Below, piece by piece: positions 8,030-17,586 of a stretch of 64,000 bases of DNA. The translations under genes and the position numbers were made by a program. How positions within the stretch are numbered: position 1 is the first letter of the stretch; every line of letters starts with the position of its first letter. The notes beneath the pieces were generated by a model, which was not told the DNA's origin, made no database searches, and saw nothing but the letters and a program-made list of their open reading frames with translations. This stretch comes from Verrucomicrobiota bacterium (GTDB lineage: Bacteria > Verrucomicrobiota > Verrucomicrobiia > Verrucomicrobiales > Verrucomicrobiaceae): positions 124,724-188,723 of the forward strand of contig JAFLEI010000003.1 in the NCBI GenBank assembly GCA_017301975.1. Direction: 5' to 3'.

Positions 8030-9436
8030 TCACGCGAGGATGTCTTTGATCACTTTGGCGCCTTCCACACCGCTGAGGCGTGCATCCAGCCCCTGAAACT
8101 TGAAGCTGAAGGCGTCGTGATTGATACCGAGCTGATGCAGCATGGTGGCATGTAGATCGTGAACGGTGGTGATCTTTTCAATAGCGGCGTAGCCCAGATC
8201 GTCGGTGGCTCCATGCACGATGCCGCCCTGGATTCCTGCACCTGCCAGCCACACGGACATGGCTTTGTTGTGATGATCGCGGCCACTGCCGCCCTGGGAC
8301 ATCGGGGTGCGGCCAAATTCTCCCGCCCAGACGATGAGGGTCTCGTCCAGCATGCCGCGTTGCTTGAGGTCGGTGATGAGCGCCATGCAAGCGCGGTCGA
8401 TTTCCTGCGCTTTGAGCGCGATGCCTTCTTTGACGCCGCCATGGTGGTCCCAGTCTTTGTGATAGAGCTGGATGAAGCGCGTGCCGCGCTCGGCGAGGCG
8501 ACGTGCCAGCAGGCAGTTGGATGCGAAAGAGCCATCCCCGGGCTGGCAGCCGTAGAGTTCCAGCGTCTTCGCGCCTTCAGCGCTGACGTCCATCAAATCG
8601 GGCACGCTGGCCTGCATCTGAAAAGCCATCTCGTACTGCGCGATGCGTGTGGCAATTTCAGGATCGTCCACCAAGGCATCGTGCTGCTTGTTGATCGCGT
8701 TGATCGCCGCCACGTCGCGGCCTTGCTGACCGCGAGTGATGCCATTCGGATTGGTGAGATACAGCACGGGATCGCCCTGGGCGCGCAGTTGCACCCCTTG
8801 GTATTTCGATGGCAAAAAGCCGCTGCTCCACTGCCGTGCGGCGATGGGCTGGTTCTGCCCGCCTTTGCCGAGCGAGGTCAGAACAACGAAGCCCGGCAGA
8901 TCCGAGGCCTCGGTGCCGAGGCCGTAGGTGATCCATGAGCCCATGCTGGGGCGGCCAGCAATCTGCGAGCCGGTGTTCATGAACATGTGAGCCGGATCAT
9001 GATTGATCGCGTCCGTGGTCATCGAACGGATCAGGCAGATATCGTCGATCACGCTGCCTATCTGCGGAAACAGTGAGCAAATCTCGATCTGATTTTTCCC
9101 GAATTTGGCGAATGGATGCTGTGGACCGAAGCAGTTCAAAGGCTTGCCTTGCAGCTGCGCGAGCTGCTGTCCCTTTGTGAACGATTCGGGCATCGGCTTG
9201 CCGTTCATTTCGGCAAGTTTCGGTTTGGGGTCAAAGGTCTCCAGATGGGACGGCCCGCCGGCCATGGTGAGCCAGATCACGCGCTTCGCCTTCTGCGGCA
9301 GCGGCAGTGTTCCCAGCACACCACGCACCGGTGCGGCATGGGCTGGCTGCAGAAGCGATGCAAGCGCCACTGCTCCGAGCCCTTGGGAGGTTTTGCCGAG
9401 GAAAGCGCGACGTTGGAGCAGTGGTGATGAGTGCAT
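8030..9436 (-). CDS. DUF1501 domain-containing secreted protein (copy 1)
   Basis: A 468-residue protein with a Tat-like export signal: QRRAFLGKTSQGLGAVALASLL followed by an Ala-rich cleavage region. The mature part is a DUF1501 protein, a sulfatase/alkaline-phosphatase-superfamily relative common in Planctomycetes and Verrucomicrobia. Typical motifs are VIWLTMAGGPSHLETFDPKP, INHDPAHMFMNTG, LPGFVVL, LIVWAGEFGRTPMSQG, GRDHHNKAMS and the HDLHATMLHQLGI tail. The start is the ATG at 9436, 2 nt after the stop of the cytochrome-dehydrogenase gene; the longer open frame to 9727 is an antisense-coincident extension. DUF1501 genes usually accompany PSD1-cytochrome genes in a secreted system of unknown function, as here. 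It is a close paralog of the protein at 13030-14448. Confidence 0.93.
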   Translation of the reverse strand: MHSSPLLQRRAFLGKTSQGLGAVALASLLQPAHAAPVRGVLGTLPLPQKAKRVIWLTMAGGPSHLETFDPKPKLAEMNGKPMPESFTKGQQLAQLQGKPLNCFGPQHPFAKFGKNQIEICSLFPQIGSVIDDICLIRSMTTDAINHDPAHMFMNTGSQIAGRPSMGSWITYGLGTEASDLPGFVVLTSLGKGGQNQPIAARQWSSGFLPSKYQGVQLRAQGDPVLYLTNPNGITRGQQGRDVAAINAINKQHDALVDDPEIATRIAQYEMAFQMQASVPDLMDVSAEGAKTLELYGCQPGDGSFASNCLLARRLAERGTRFIQLYHKDWDHHGGVKEGIALKAQEIDRACMALITDLKQRGMLDETLIVWAGEFGRTPMSQGGSGRDHHNKAMSVWLAGAGIQGGIVHGATDDLGYAAIEKITTVHDLHATMLHQLGINHDAFSFKFQGLDARLSGVEGAKVIKDILA

Positions 9437-9438
9437 GA

Positions 9439-11985
9439 TTACTTGGAACTCGGTTTCTTGCCGAGATTTTTCAATTCTTCTTCCGTCCACATCGCCATGC
9501 GGCCCTTGTTTTGCGCGCGCAGGGCGGTGACGGATTTGGTTTCGACCGGTGAGCCATTGTGCTCCCATTCTCGGCGGATGTAGGTCAGCACGCCGGCGAT
9601 GTCCTCGTCGGTGAGCTGTGGCAGCGGCGGCATGGCAAGGTTGAAACTGCGTCCGCCAACTTTCACCGGGCCGGCGAGTCCGTGCAGGACGATGCGGGTG
9701 AGAATCTCCGGCTTGCCGAGCACCCATTCGCTGTCCACCAGCGGTGGCGCGAGTCCATCAAGGCCGAAGCCGTGCGGCTGATGGCAGGCGGCGCACAGGG
9801 TGGCATAGACGGTTTTGCCTTTCTCAAACAAGGCTGTCTGCGCTTCGTTCAGCGGCACGATTTTGGGTGGGGGTGGCGCGCCCGGTTTGCCAGGCCAGGC
9901 AAGACGTGCTGCGACACTTGCAAACAGCTTGGCTCCCGCCTTGTCGCTCATCACAGACTTGAGTGTTTTTAAGGATGCAGGTTCGGCGTCGAGCCAGAGC
10001 AGCTTGGCAGGCGTTTTGGATTTGGGGTCACCACCATTGCTGGCAAGTCCTTTGATGACGGCCATCTGCATCGCGCCACCCTGGGGTTGTGAGGCGGCGA
10101 GTTCGAGCATGTCTTCAAACGGTCCTGCTTTGCCAGCCTGGGCTAGAAGCGAGCCGAGGGCCTCCATCACGGGAATGATCTGTGCGCTGTTATCTTTGGT
10201 GAGTTGGCCGGCCATGAGCTTGGCAAAGGCGGCCTCCCTGCCGCGCATGCCTGTCATGGCACCTTCACGGACCAACATGTTTTTGCCGTTGCTTGCGAGA
10301 AGTTTTGCAACGGCCGTGTCGGCATCCGGCAGATTGAAAGAGGTGAGCTTGATAGCGAGATTGGCGAGGACGAGCGCGTCTTTTTCAGCAGTCATCGCGA
10401 TCAAATCAGGAGCGAGATCACGCGAGGCGATGCGCACGGCCGCTGCGCGCACCTGGGCATTTTGGTCAGCCAAGGCCGCGCGCAGCAGATCCGGCGTAAT
10501 GGCAGCTAGGCCGTCGAGCGTCCATAAAGCGTGCAGGCGTGCAAGCGCCGATTCATGGGGGAGCATCTCTTTCAGCGCGGGCACGGTGGAGGCATCACCC
10601 GATTCGACGATGAGGCGCTGTGCGGTGTCACGCACCCAGCCGTTGGCATGCGTGAGCAACTTCACGTCTTTGCTCACTTTCACAGGTTGTGGGCGCTCCT
10701 TGGCGTCCGGCACGATGCGCCAGATTCGGCCCTGATTGAACGGCGTCTCCAGCTTGCGATCCGTGATGTTCGCAATGAGGTAGTGCGTCAGGAAGCTCTG
10801 GTGCTGGATGATGCCGCGATACATGTCTACAAGGTAAAGCGCACCGTCAGGACCATTAGCGGCCTGCACGGGGCGGAAACGCTCGTCGGTGGAGGTGAGG
10901 AACTCTGTGGTCTTGGCCGTGTTGGTGGCCTTCACGATGCCATCCTTTTCACTCATCGTGAAGCGCTTTACCAGATTCCCGCAGGGCTCTGGCACGAAGC
11001 AGTTGCCACGATAGGCAGCGGGAAAGGCATCGCCCCGATAGATCAGCGCACCACAGGTGCCGGTTGGCCTGGCCAGGGTGCCATCGGCACGGAGCGTTTT
11101 GGGCTCGTAACCGCGATTCACGCCCGGGGTGGGATGGGAGGGGTAGATCGTTTGGTCCGCCGCAAGCTTGGCATTGATGCTCGTCGCATTGCGCAGCAGC
11201 GGATTGCGGCTGAAAGCCTCTGTAGGCAGGAGATCTGCGCGGAGCATGTCGGAGTTGTAGTTGAAATAGAGCCGGCCGAAGTCGTCCTGGCATAGTCCCC
11301 ACTGTCCGCGACCGAGACCAGTGTCTTTCTGCCAGACGCCACTGCGAAGTTTGAAGCGGGTGGAATAACCCGCGCTCCAGATGGCATTGTCCATGGCCCA
11401 GATGGGACTGTTGGCCATGTGCTCGGGCTGGCCGCCTTGCGTGCCGAAGTCGCTTGCAACGACATCTTTGACATCCGCTTTGCCGTCGCCGTCGGTGTCT
11501 TTGCAGAAATACAAATTCGGCGGCACGGCGATCAATGCCCCGCCATTCACGGCCAGCACGGCACGTGGCATGATGAGGTTGTCTAGAAACGGCGTTGCTT
11601 TGTCCATGAGGCCATCGCCATCCGTATCTTCAAGCAGTGAAACTCGGCCGGTGGCTTCCTTTTCGCCTCCGCCTTCAAGGTCATGCATGTAGCCGCGCAT
11701 TTCGACGACGTAGAGCCTGCCTTGATCATCGAAGCTCATCGCCACCGGCGACTCGATCATCGGTTCGCTGGCGACGAGTTCGATGTGGAAACCTTTTTCG
11801 ACTTTGAAGGTCTTCAGCGCTTCTTCCGGAGACAGCGGTGCCGGCGGAGGCAGCTTGAACTTCAGTTCGACCTTCTCCGGCCCGGCATTCTTTTGATGAA
11901 CCGCCTGGGCGGAGGGCAGGAATGACGACGCCAGGATAAACAGCGATGATCGCAGGATGAATGACGGGAACTTTTGGGGCGGCAT
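9439..11985 (-). CDS. PVC-type membrane-bound dehydrogenase with HEAT repeats and C-terminal cytochrome c
   Basis: A large exported protein of about 848 residues. After a signal peptide (ILRSSLFILASSFLPSAQA) comes a beta-propeller dehydrogenase domain of the PVC membrane-bound type, with FKVEKGFHIELVASEP, FDDQGRLYVVEMRGY, EDTDGDGLMD (calcium-type loop), CKDTDGDGKADV and GPDGALYLVDMYRG. A middle stretch of helical HEAT-like repeats follows (ALARLHALWTLDGL, NAQVRAAAVRIASRD). The C-terminal cytochrome c domain has the haem motif CAACH about 113 residues from the end and a distal methionine in NLAMPPLPQL. The protein probably oxidises a sugar or alcohol in the periplasm and passes electrons to its own haem. 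An ATG at 12021 is an alternative start. It precedes the DUF1501 and esterase genes in one run. Confidence 0.92.
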   Translation of the reverse strand: MPPQKFPSFILRSSLFILASSFLPSAQAVHQKNAGPEKVELKFKLPPPAPLSPEEALKTFKVEKGFHIELVASEPMIESPVAMSFDDQGRLYVVEMRGYMHDLEGGGEKEATGRVSLLEDTDGDGLMDKATPFLDNLIMPRAVLAVNGGALIAVPPNLYFCKDTDGDGKADVKDVVASDFGTQGGQPEHMANSPIWAMDNAIWSAGYSTRFKLRSGVWQKDTGLGRGQWGLCQDDFGRLYFNYNSDMLRADLLPTEAFSRNPLLRNATSINAKLAADQTIYPSHPTPGVNRGYEPKTLRADGTLARPTGTCGALIYRGDAFPAAYRGNCFVPEPCGNLVKRFTMSEKDGIVKATNTAKTTEFLTSTDERFRPVQAANGPDGALYLVDMYRGIIQHQSFLTHYLIANITDRKLETPFNQGRIWRIVPDAKERPQPVKVSKDVKLLTHANGWVRDTAQRLIVESGDASTVPALKEMLPHESALARLHALWTLDGLAAITPDLLRAALADQNAQVRAAAVRIASRDLAPDLIAMTAEKDALVLANLAIKLTSFNLPDADTAVAKLLASNGKNMLVREGAMTGMRGREAAFAKLMAGQLTKDNSAQIIPVMEALGSLLAQAGKAGPFEDMLELAASQPQGGAMQMAVIKGLASNGGDPKSKTPAKLLWLDAEPASLKTLKSVMSDKAGAKLFASVAARLAWPGKPGAPPPPKIVPLNEAQTALFEKGKTVYATLCAACHQPHGFGLDGLAPPLVDSEWVLGKPEILTRIVLHGLAGPVKVGGRSFNLAMPPLPQLTDEDIAGVLTYIRREWEHNGSPVETKSVTALRAQNKGRMAMWTEEELKNLGKKPSSK

Positions 11986-12094
11986 GGGGGCGTTTTTTGG
12001 GTTTTTGAGGGGCGCAATCATCAAACCATATGCCGGGCGAAATCCTAGTCGCTCGATGACTAAAGTTGGTATTTCTGACGTCGTGGTTTTCGCC

Positions 12095-13033
12095 TCACTT
12101 TTCCTTTTTCGGCTTCGGCTGTTCGGAGCCTTTGATGGTCAGCGCTGGCACAGGATCGCTCTTTCCTGCAAAGGCATTCCAAGCCTGCTGAAAAACGGCT
12201 GCATCGCGCACATCACCTTCGGCGATGAGCCATTGGTAATGCAGCTTGAAGGGAGCTTCCGCAGTGGCCTTGCCTTTTGGGAACATGCCAAAGCGGCCGT
12301 AGTCGCGATAGGCGGAGGTGGCGGTGTCCTTCGGATTGTCGGGGTGATTGAGAATCACGACGGTGAAGGTCTTGCCTTCCACGGTGAACACCTCGGCGGC
12401 CCATGGCAGGTCTTTGACCTTGTGCGCGTCGATGTTCTCACCGGGGAAGATGTAGGTGGTCGTTTTTGTGTCCACCAGCTCGGAGGGACGGAACTGCGCG
12501 CCGGCGTGTTCGGGATCGCCGCTCATTTCGGCTTCGCCGGAGACGGGCTTGATGGCGCTTGTCATGTCGATGCCGAGATAGAATGGCTTCGCGGGCGTGG
12601 TGAAGGTGAAACGACGTTCCTCGGTGAGAATGGGTTCTTTCGTATCGCCCTGCCAGTTGATGGAGGCGGTGAAGCTGGAGGCGCCGGGTTCGACTTTGGT
12701 CACGACCTGATCGCCGCCTTTCATGTGCCAGCGGTCATAGGATTTGCCACCGTAGCTGATCTTGCTGAAGCCCAGGAAGATGCCGCGGTGATGGGTGAAA
12801 TTGAAGCCATGCCCTTTGGTGAGGCGAGTGGCTCCGCTGGCATCGAAGACATGCAGATAGGGCTTGTAGGTCTCGTGATGCTTCTCCGGCGTGCTCAGAT
12901 CATTCGCCATCATGAGCCGGGCCACGACTTTGCCGCCGGTGGAGACATCGACGTGGTCCTTTTCTGCAATGGTGATGTCAAAAGCAGCGGCTTTAAACGC
13001 GAGGGCGAGGAGGATGAGGGCGGTGGGTTTCAT
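12095..13033 (-). CDS. DUF6807 (PmoA-like) family secreted protein
   Basis: A 312-residue protein with a signal peptide (MKPTALILLALAFKAAAFD). The body matches the DUF6807/PmoA family named after a methane monooxygenase relationship but widespread in Planctomycetes and Verrucomicrobia. Diagnostic segments are KPYLHVFDASG, FNFTHHRGIFLGFSKISYGG, DRWHMKGGDQV and a late AEVFTVEGKTFTVVILNHPDNP region followed by YGRFGMFP. No metal-binding motif can be assigned with certainty. The start codon overlaps the stop of the DUF1501 gene upstream by 4 nt (ATGA at 13030-13033), so translation is probably coupled. The lysine-rich tail (SEQPKPKKEK) is unremarkable. Biochemical role unknown. Confidence 0.88.
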   Translation of the reverse strand: MKPTALILLALAFKAAAFDITIAEKDHVDVSTGGKVVARLMMANDLSTPEKHHETYKPYLHVFDASGATRLTKGHGFNFTHHRGIFLGFSKISYGGKSYDRWHMKGGDQVVTKVEPGASSFTASINWQGDTKEPILTEERRFTFTTPAKPFYLGIDMTSAIKPVSGEAEMSGDPEHAGAQFRPSELVDTKTTTYIFPGENIDAHKVKDLPWAAEVFTVEGKTFTVVILNHPDNPKDTATSAYRDYGRFGMFPKGKATAEAPFKLHYQWLIAEGDVRDAAVFQQAWNAFAGKSDPVPALTIKGSEQPKPKKEK

Positions 13034-14448
13034 GCGAGAATTTTTTGAATGACTTTGGCACCTTCGACGCCGGAGAGCCTGGCGTCGAGGCCTTGGAATT
13101 TGAAGCTGAAAGCGTCGTGCTGAATGCCGAGTTGATGGAGCATCGTGGCGTGGAGGTCGTGGACGGTGGTGACGTTTTCCTGCGCCGCATAGCCGAGGTC
13201 ATCAGTGCTGCCGAAGGTGACGCCGCGTTGAACACCCGCACCCGCGAGCCACATGGACATGGCCTTGTTGTGATGATCGCGGCCAATGGGGCCTTTGTTG
13301 CCCTGTGCCATCGGTGTGCGTCCGAACTCACCGCTGAAGACGATGAGCGTGTCATCAAACATGCCTCGCTGCTTGAGATCCTTGATCAGGGCCGCGCAGG
13401 CCTGGTCCACTTCTTTGGCGCGCAGCGGCAGTTCTTCCTTCAGCAGGCTATGGTGGTCCCAGTCGCGATGATAGAGCTGGATGAAGCGGGTGCCGCGCTC
13501 GGCGAGGCGGCGGGCAAGGAGGCAGTTCGATGCGAATGATCCGTCGCCGGGCTGGCAGCCATAGAGTTCGAGCGTTTTGGCACCTTCATCGCGGATGTCC
13601 ATCAGCTCAGGCACGCTGGCCTGCATTTGGAAAGCCATTTCATACTGGGCGATGCGCGTTGCGATTTCAGGATCGTCACAGATCGCCGCATGCTGTTTGT
13701 TGAGCCCATTGATGGCGGCAAAATCGCGCCCTTGCCGCTCACGCGTGACGCCGTTTGGGCTGGTGAGGTAGAGCACGGGATCGCCAAGCGAGCGAAGCTG
13801 AACTCCCTGATACTTGGATGGCAGGAAGCCGCTGTTCCACTGCCGTGCGGCGATGGGCTGCGGATTGCGGCCTTTGCCGGTGGACATCATCACGACGAAG
13901 CCGGGCAGATCCTCCGCCTCGCTGCCGAGGCCGTAGGTGACCCACGACCCCATGCTGGGGCGTCCGGCGATTTGTGCGCCGGTGTTCATGAACATGTGCG
14001 CCGGGTCGTGATTGATCGCGTCCGTCGTCATTGAGCGTACAAGGCAGATGTCATCTGCGATGCCACCGATGTGAGGCAGCAGTTCGGACAGCTCCATCTG
14101 ACATTTGCCATATTTTTGGAAGCGGAACATCGGCCCTTTGCACACCAGTTTCTGCCCCTGAAGCTGTGCGAGCTGTTGTCCTTTCGTGAACGACTCCGGC
14201 ATCGGCTTGCCGTCCATTTCCGCCAGCTTTGGTTTGTGGTCGAAGAGTTCCAACTGCGATGGGCCGCCTGCCATGGTGAGCCAGATGACGCGCCTGGCTT
14301 TTTGTGGCAACGGCAGGGTGCCGAGGACTCCGCGAGATGCGGCCTTCAAAAGCTGCGGCGGCAAAAGCGATGCTAGCGCCACGCTGCCGAGACCTTGGGA
14401 GGTGCGGCCGAGGAAGGCGCGGCGGGTTTGGGCGGAGGTCGAATGCAT
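13030..14448 (-). CDS. DUF1501 domain-containing secreted protein (copy 2)
   Basis: A 472-residue protein with a Tat-like signal (TRRAFLGRTSQGLGSVALASLL). It is very similar along its length to the DUF1501 protein at 8030-9436: both contain GAKTLELYGCQPGDGSFAS, NCLLARRLAERGTRFIQLYH, GEFGRTPM and RDHHNKAMS. It also carries INHDPAHMFMNTG and HDLHATMLHQLGIQHDAFS near the end. The differences cluster in the N-terminal 120 residues and around the HSLLKEELPLRA loop. It starts 3 nt after the stop of the PSD1-cytochrome gene and overlaps the DUF6807 gene by 4 nt. The pairing of a PSD1/DUF1549/DUF1553 protein with DUF1501 is the standard arrangement in PVC genomes; the shared substrate is unknown. Confidence 0.93.
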   Translation of the reverse strand: MHSTSAQTRRAFLGRTSQGLGSVALASLLPPQLLKAASRGVLGTLPLPQKARRVIWLTMAGGPSQLELFDHKPKLAEMDGKPMPESFTKGQQLAQLQGQKLVCKGPMFRFQKYGKCQMELSELLPHIGGIADDICLVRSMTTDAINHDPAHMFMNTGAQIAGRPSMGSWVTYGLGSEAEDLPGFVVMMSTGKGRNPQPIAARQWNSGFLPSKYQGVQLRSLGDPVLYLTSPNGVTRERQGRDFAAINGLNKQHAAICDDPEIATRIAQYEMAFQMQASVPELMDIRDEGAKTLELYGCQPGDGSFASNCLLARRLAERGTRFIQLYHRDWDHHSLLKEELPLRAKEVDQACAALIKDLKQRGMFDDTLIVFSGEFGRTPMAQGNKGPIGRDHHNKAMSMWLAGAGVQRGVTFGSTDDLGYAAQENVTTVHDLHATMLHQLGIQHDAFSFKFQGLDARLSGVEGAKVIQKILA

Positions 14449-14451
14449 GGT

Positions 14452-17400
14452 TCAGCTCCTCGTAATGGTTTCGTGAAGATTCAAAATCACTCGCGCGACG
14501 TGCGCCCAAGCCGCGAGCTCACTTGAATTCAAATGGGGTGAGACTGGGGATGCTCCGGTTTTGAGCAGTTCCACCGCTGCTGCGGGATCTTTTTGGTAAT
14601 CAGCGAGCTGTTGGGTGAACAAGGCGGAAAGCGTTTTGAGTTCTTCCGCAGTTGGCTTGCGCTGCAATGCCTGCTGAACGGCCCAAGTGATGCGCTGGCT
14701 GGCGTCGCCGTGGCATTCGGTCAGGATGCGCGCGGCAAAGACGCGGGCGGCTTCGACATAGGTTGGGTCATTCAGCAGGACGAGGGCTTGCTGCGGGATG
14801 TTGGAGCGATTGCGCTCGGCCACGCACTCCTCACGGCTTGGCGCATCAAAGGCGAGCATCGATGGGTGAGTGAAGGAGCGCTGCCACCAGGTGTAGATGC
14901 CGCGCCGGTAGAGGCCTTCGCCGCTGTCGTTCTGCCATTCGCGTGTGGGGAAGTTCAGGTTTTCCCAGTATTTGGCGGGCTGATAGGGCTTCACGCTTGG
15001 ACCGCCGATTTTGGGAACGAGCAGGCCGGAGATGGTGAGCGCATTGTCGCGCACGAGTTCGGCATCCAGGCGGAAGGGGCTCTGGCGGGCGCATTCTCGG
15101 TTGTAGGGGTCGGCGGCGGTGAGTTCCTGCGTGGAGGTGGAGGCCTGCTGATACGTCGCACTGCTCACGATGACACGGATCATGTACTGCATGTCCCAGC
15201 CGCTGTCCATGAACTCACAGGCCAGCCAGTCGAGCAGCGCGGGATTCACGGGCGGCTCGCCCTGCGCGCCGAGGTCGTCGAGCACCTTGCTCAAACCGGT
15301 GCCGAAGAACTGCTTCCACAGCCGGTTCATCACCGTACGGGCGGTGAGGGGATTGTCTTTGGAAACGAGCCACAGGGCGAGGTCGAGACGAGTAAGGTCA
15401 CGGCCTTCGATTTTGGGTTTTGGCAAATAGCCAGGAAGGGAGGCCTTTACGACTTCGCCGCTTTCATCCATCCAATTGCCGCGCGGCAGGATGCGTACAG
15501 TGCGCTTGTTGGTGTCGGTGATGGAAACGATGCACTTGGGGGCGGTGCTTTCGAAATCAGCCTTCTCCTTTTCGACCGTGGCGATCTTGGTGCGGAGGTC
15601 GCTGAGTTCAGGGGCGATCTGCTTGTAGGCGGCGGTGAGCTTTTGCTTTTGCGCAGCGGTTCGCTTTTCCGGAGCTGCTTTGAGAATGTCGGCAATCTCA
15701 GTGGCAGGCAGCGAGGTGCCGGGTGCGCGGATGGGCTTCGGTGCGCTGGTGCTGCTGAGACGGAGATTGGCGATTTCATGATTGTCACCCCAGCCGAATG
15801 TGAGCGTGAAGGTCACGGCGGTATTGGATTCGGTGAGCGGTTCGGCGAGTTCAAGGTAGAGCGACTGATCGGCTCCAGTGGCCCCGAGAACCCCCCAGCC
15901 ATTCTCCTTTCTGTCTGCGATGCCGTCGATGGCGTTGGCGGCTGGAAAAGTCTTTTGCTCAAACGTGGCGCTGGCATGGGCAAGGGGGAGTTTGCTTGGC
16001 TTGTTCTTCGCACCTGTGGTGAGAGCGACTTCACTGAGTACAAAATTGCCATTCGAGGCGAGGCCAATGCCGGGCAGCTTTTCCTTGAGCGCTTCGATGC
16101 GGATGCCGGTGGTTCCCTGCGGCAGCTTCGTGGTGAGTGTGTAGGTCTCAGTGCCATCGTTCAGTTTCCGCTCATTGCGTTTGGAATCGATGGTGCCGCG
16201 CACCACGCCCTCCTTGTCGGCCTTGAGAGCGATGTTTTTCTTGGTCGATGCTGCGGTGATCTGCTTCAACGGTTGCCACATGCCGCTGGTTTTCACGGCC
16301 TCCAGCGCCTGCTTTTCCCATGCCGCCTGGGCTGGGGCTAGATCAGGGCGCGGTTTGGCAAATTCAGCCTGCAAGACGGCAAGGCGCTGCGCGATGTCTG
16401 CCTGTCGCTTCTGCGCCTGTGCATCGAGCACCAGCATGCCCGGTTCGCGGCGGCCGAGAATCGGCTCCTTGATGTCAGCAAAGAAAGCCCCCAGGGAGTA
16501 GAAATCACGCTGCGTCCACGGATCGAATTTATGATCGTGGCACTGGCAGCAGCCCGTGGTCTGGCCCAGCCAGGCATTGCCAACGGCGCGGACGCGGTCG
16601 GTGAGCATGCGCTGCTCGTAGTCCTTTGCCTGCGCACCGCCTTCTTCGGTCGAAAGCAGCAGCCGGTTAAACGCGGAGCCGACACGTGTCTCCTGAGTGG
16701 CCTCGGGCAAAAGATCGCCGGCGATTTGTTCGAGTGTAAAGCGGTCGAAGGGTTTGTTGCTGTTGAAAGACTGGATGACGTAGTCGCGGTAAGGCCAGAC
16801 ATTGTGCGGATTGTCGCTGTGGTAGCCGATGGTGTCGGCAAAGCGCACCACATCAAGCCAGCCGATGGCCATGCGCTCGCCGTAGTGCGGATTTTTGAGC
16901 AGGCTCTCGACGACCTTTGCATAAGCAGCGGGCGAGGGGTCTTGTTCAAACGCGGCTACTTCCTCTGGCCTGGGCGGCAGTCCGATCAGATCCAGGTAAA
17001 GCCTGCGGATCAAGGTCCGGGCATCGGCCTGAGGCGAAGGCTTGAGACCGATTTCCGCGAGGCGCTGCTGCACCAGCACATCTACGCCGTTTTTGCCTGA
17101 GGGAATCGCCGCCTTCACCGGCTTCTCGTAGGACCAGTGCAGTTGATAGGGGGCCCCCTGGTTGATCCATTTTTTGAGGATCTCCTTCTGACGCTGCGTG
17201 AGCTTTTTGTGCGAATCCGGCGGCGGCATGAGGTCGTCCTCGTCAGCGGTGAGAATGCGCGAGACCAGCTCGCTCTTCGCCGCCTTGCCGGGAATGAACG
17301 CCTCCGCCTTCACGGCTTCATCACGAATGTCGAGCCGCAGATCTGCCTCGCGATGCTTCGGATCGTTGCCGTGGCAGTAGAAGCAGTTGTCCGAGAGGAT

Positions 17401-17502
17401 CGGCTGCACATCGCGATTGTACTGGATCTTGGCCGGCACCGGCGGTTCGGCGGCGTGGACGCTGATCGTGGCAACAGCGGTGATGAGGAAAAATTTGGTC
17501 AT
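14452..17502 (-). CDS. PSD1 and planctomycete cytochrome c domain protein (DUF1549/DUF1553)
   Basis: A secreted protein of 1016 residues with a signal peptide ending near VHA. The N-terminal planctomycete cytochrome domain has YNRDVQPILSDNCFYCHG, with the haem motif C40-F-Y-C43-H44, and a DLMPPPDSHKKLT segment typical of the distal ligand region. DUF1549 follows (LIRRLYLDLIGLPP, NPHYGERMAIGWLDVVRFADTIGYHSD, RFTLEQIAGDLLP) with a second CQCHDHKFDPW motif. The C-terminal DUF1553 part has LWLVSKDNPLTARTVMNRLW and LNDPTYVEAARVFAARIL. Between them sits a carbohydrate-binding-like PSD1 segment (SNGNFVLSEVALT). The protein probably acts in the periplasm or outer envelope as part of a polysaccharide or glycan system, but no activity is proven for the family. 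It is the first gene of the run with DUF1501 and DUF6807. Confidence 0.95.
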   Translation of the reverse strand: MTKFFLITAVATISVHAAEPPVPAKIQYNRDVQPILSDNCFYCHGNDPKHREADLRLDIRDEAVKAEAFIPGKAAKSELVSRILTADEDDLMPPPDSHKKLTQRQKEILKKWINQGAPYQLHWSYEKPVKAAIPSGKNGVDVLVQQRLAEIGLKPSPQADARTLIRRLYLDLIGLPPRPEEVAAFEQDPSPAAYAKVVESLLKNPHYGERMAIGWLDVVRFADTIGYHSDNPHNVWPYRDYVIQSFNSNKPFDRFTLEQIAGDLLPEATQETRVGSAFNRLLLSTEEGGAQAKDYEQRMLTDRVRAVGNAWLGQTTGCCQCHDHKFDPWTQRDFYSLGAFFADIKEPILGRREPGMLVLDAQAQKRQADIAQRLAVLQAEFAKPRPDLAPAQAAWEKQALEAVKTSGMWQPLKQITAASTKKNIALKADKEGVVRGTIDSKRNERKLNDGTETYTLTTKLPQGTTGIRIEALKEKLPGIGLASNGNFVLSEVALTTGAKNKPSKLPLAHASATFEQKTFPAANAIDGIADRKENGWGVLGATGADQSLYLELAEPLTESNTAVTFTLTFGWGDNHEIANLRLSSTSAPKPIRAPGTSLPATEIADILKAAPEKRTAAQKQKLTAAYKQIAPELSDLRTKIATVEKEKADFESTAPKCIVSITDTNKRTVRILPRGNWMDESGEVVKASLPGYLPKPKIEGRDLTRLDLALWLVSKDNPLTARTVMNRLWKQFFGTGLSKVLDDLGAQGEPPVNPALLDWLACEFMDSGWDMQYMIRVIVSSATYQQASTSTQELTAADPYNRECARQSPFRLDAELVRDNALTISGLLVPKIGGPSVKPYQPAKYWENLNFPTREWQNDSGEGLYRRGIYTWWQRSFTHPSMLAFDAPSREECVAERNRSNIPQQALVLLNDPTYVEAARVFAARILTECHGDASQRITWAVQQALQRKPTAEELKTLSALFTQQLADYQKDPAAAVELLKTGASPVSPHLNSSELAAWAHVARVILNLHETITRS

Positions 17503-17586
17503 AACAAGAGGGGTATAGGGTACGAACGAAAACCATGGGATATTCCCACTTCGAACATGGCAAATCCGGCGTTGCAGGCCGCACTT

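Noticed and set aside
14593..16341. Long plus-strand open frame of 582 codons
   Set aside because: It is fully antisense to the PSD1-cytochrome gene, has no motif, and arises from GC-rich codon bias.
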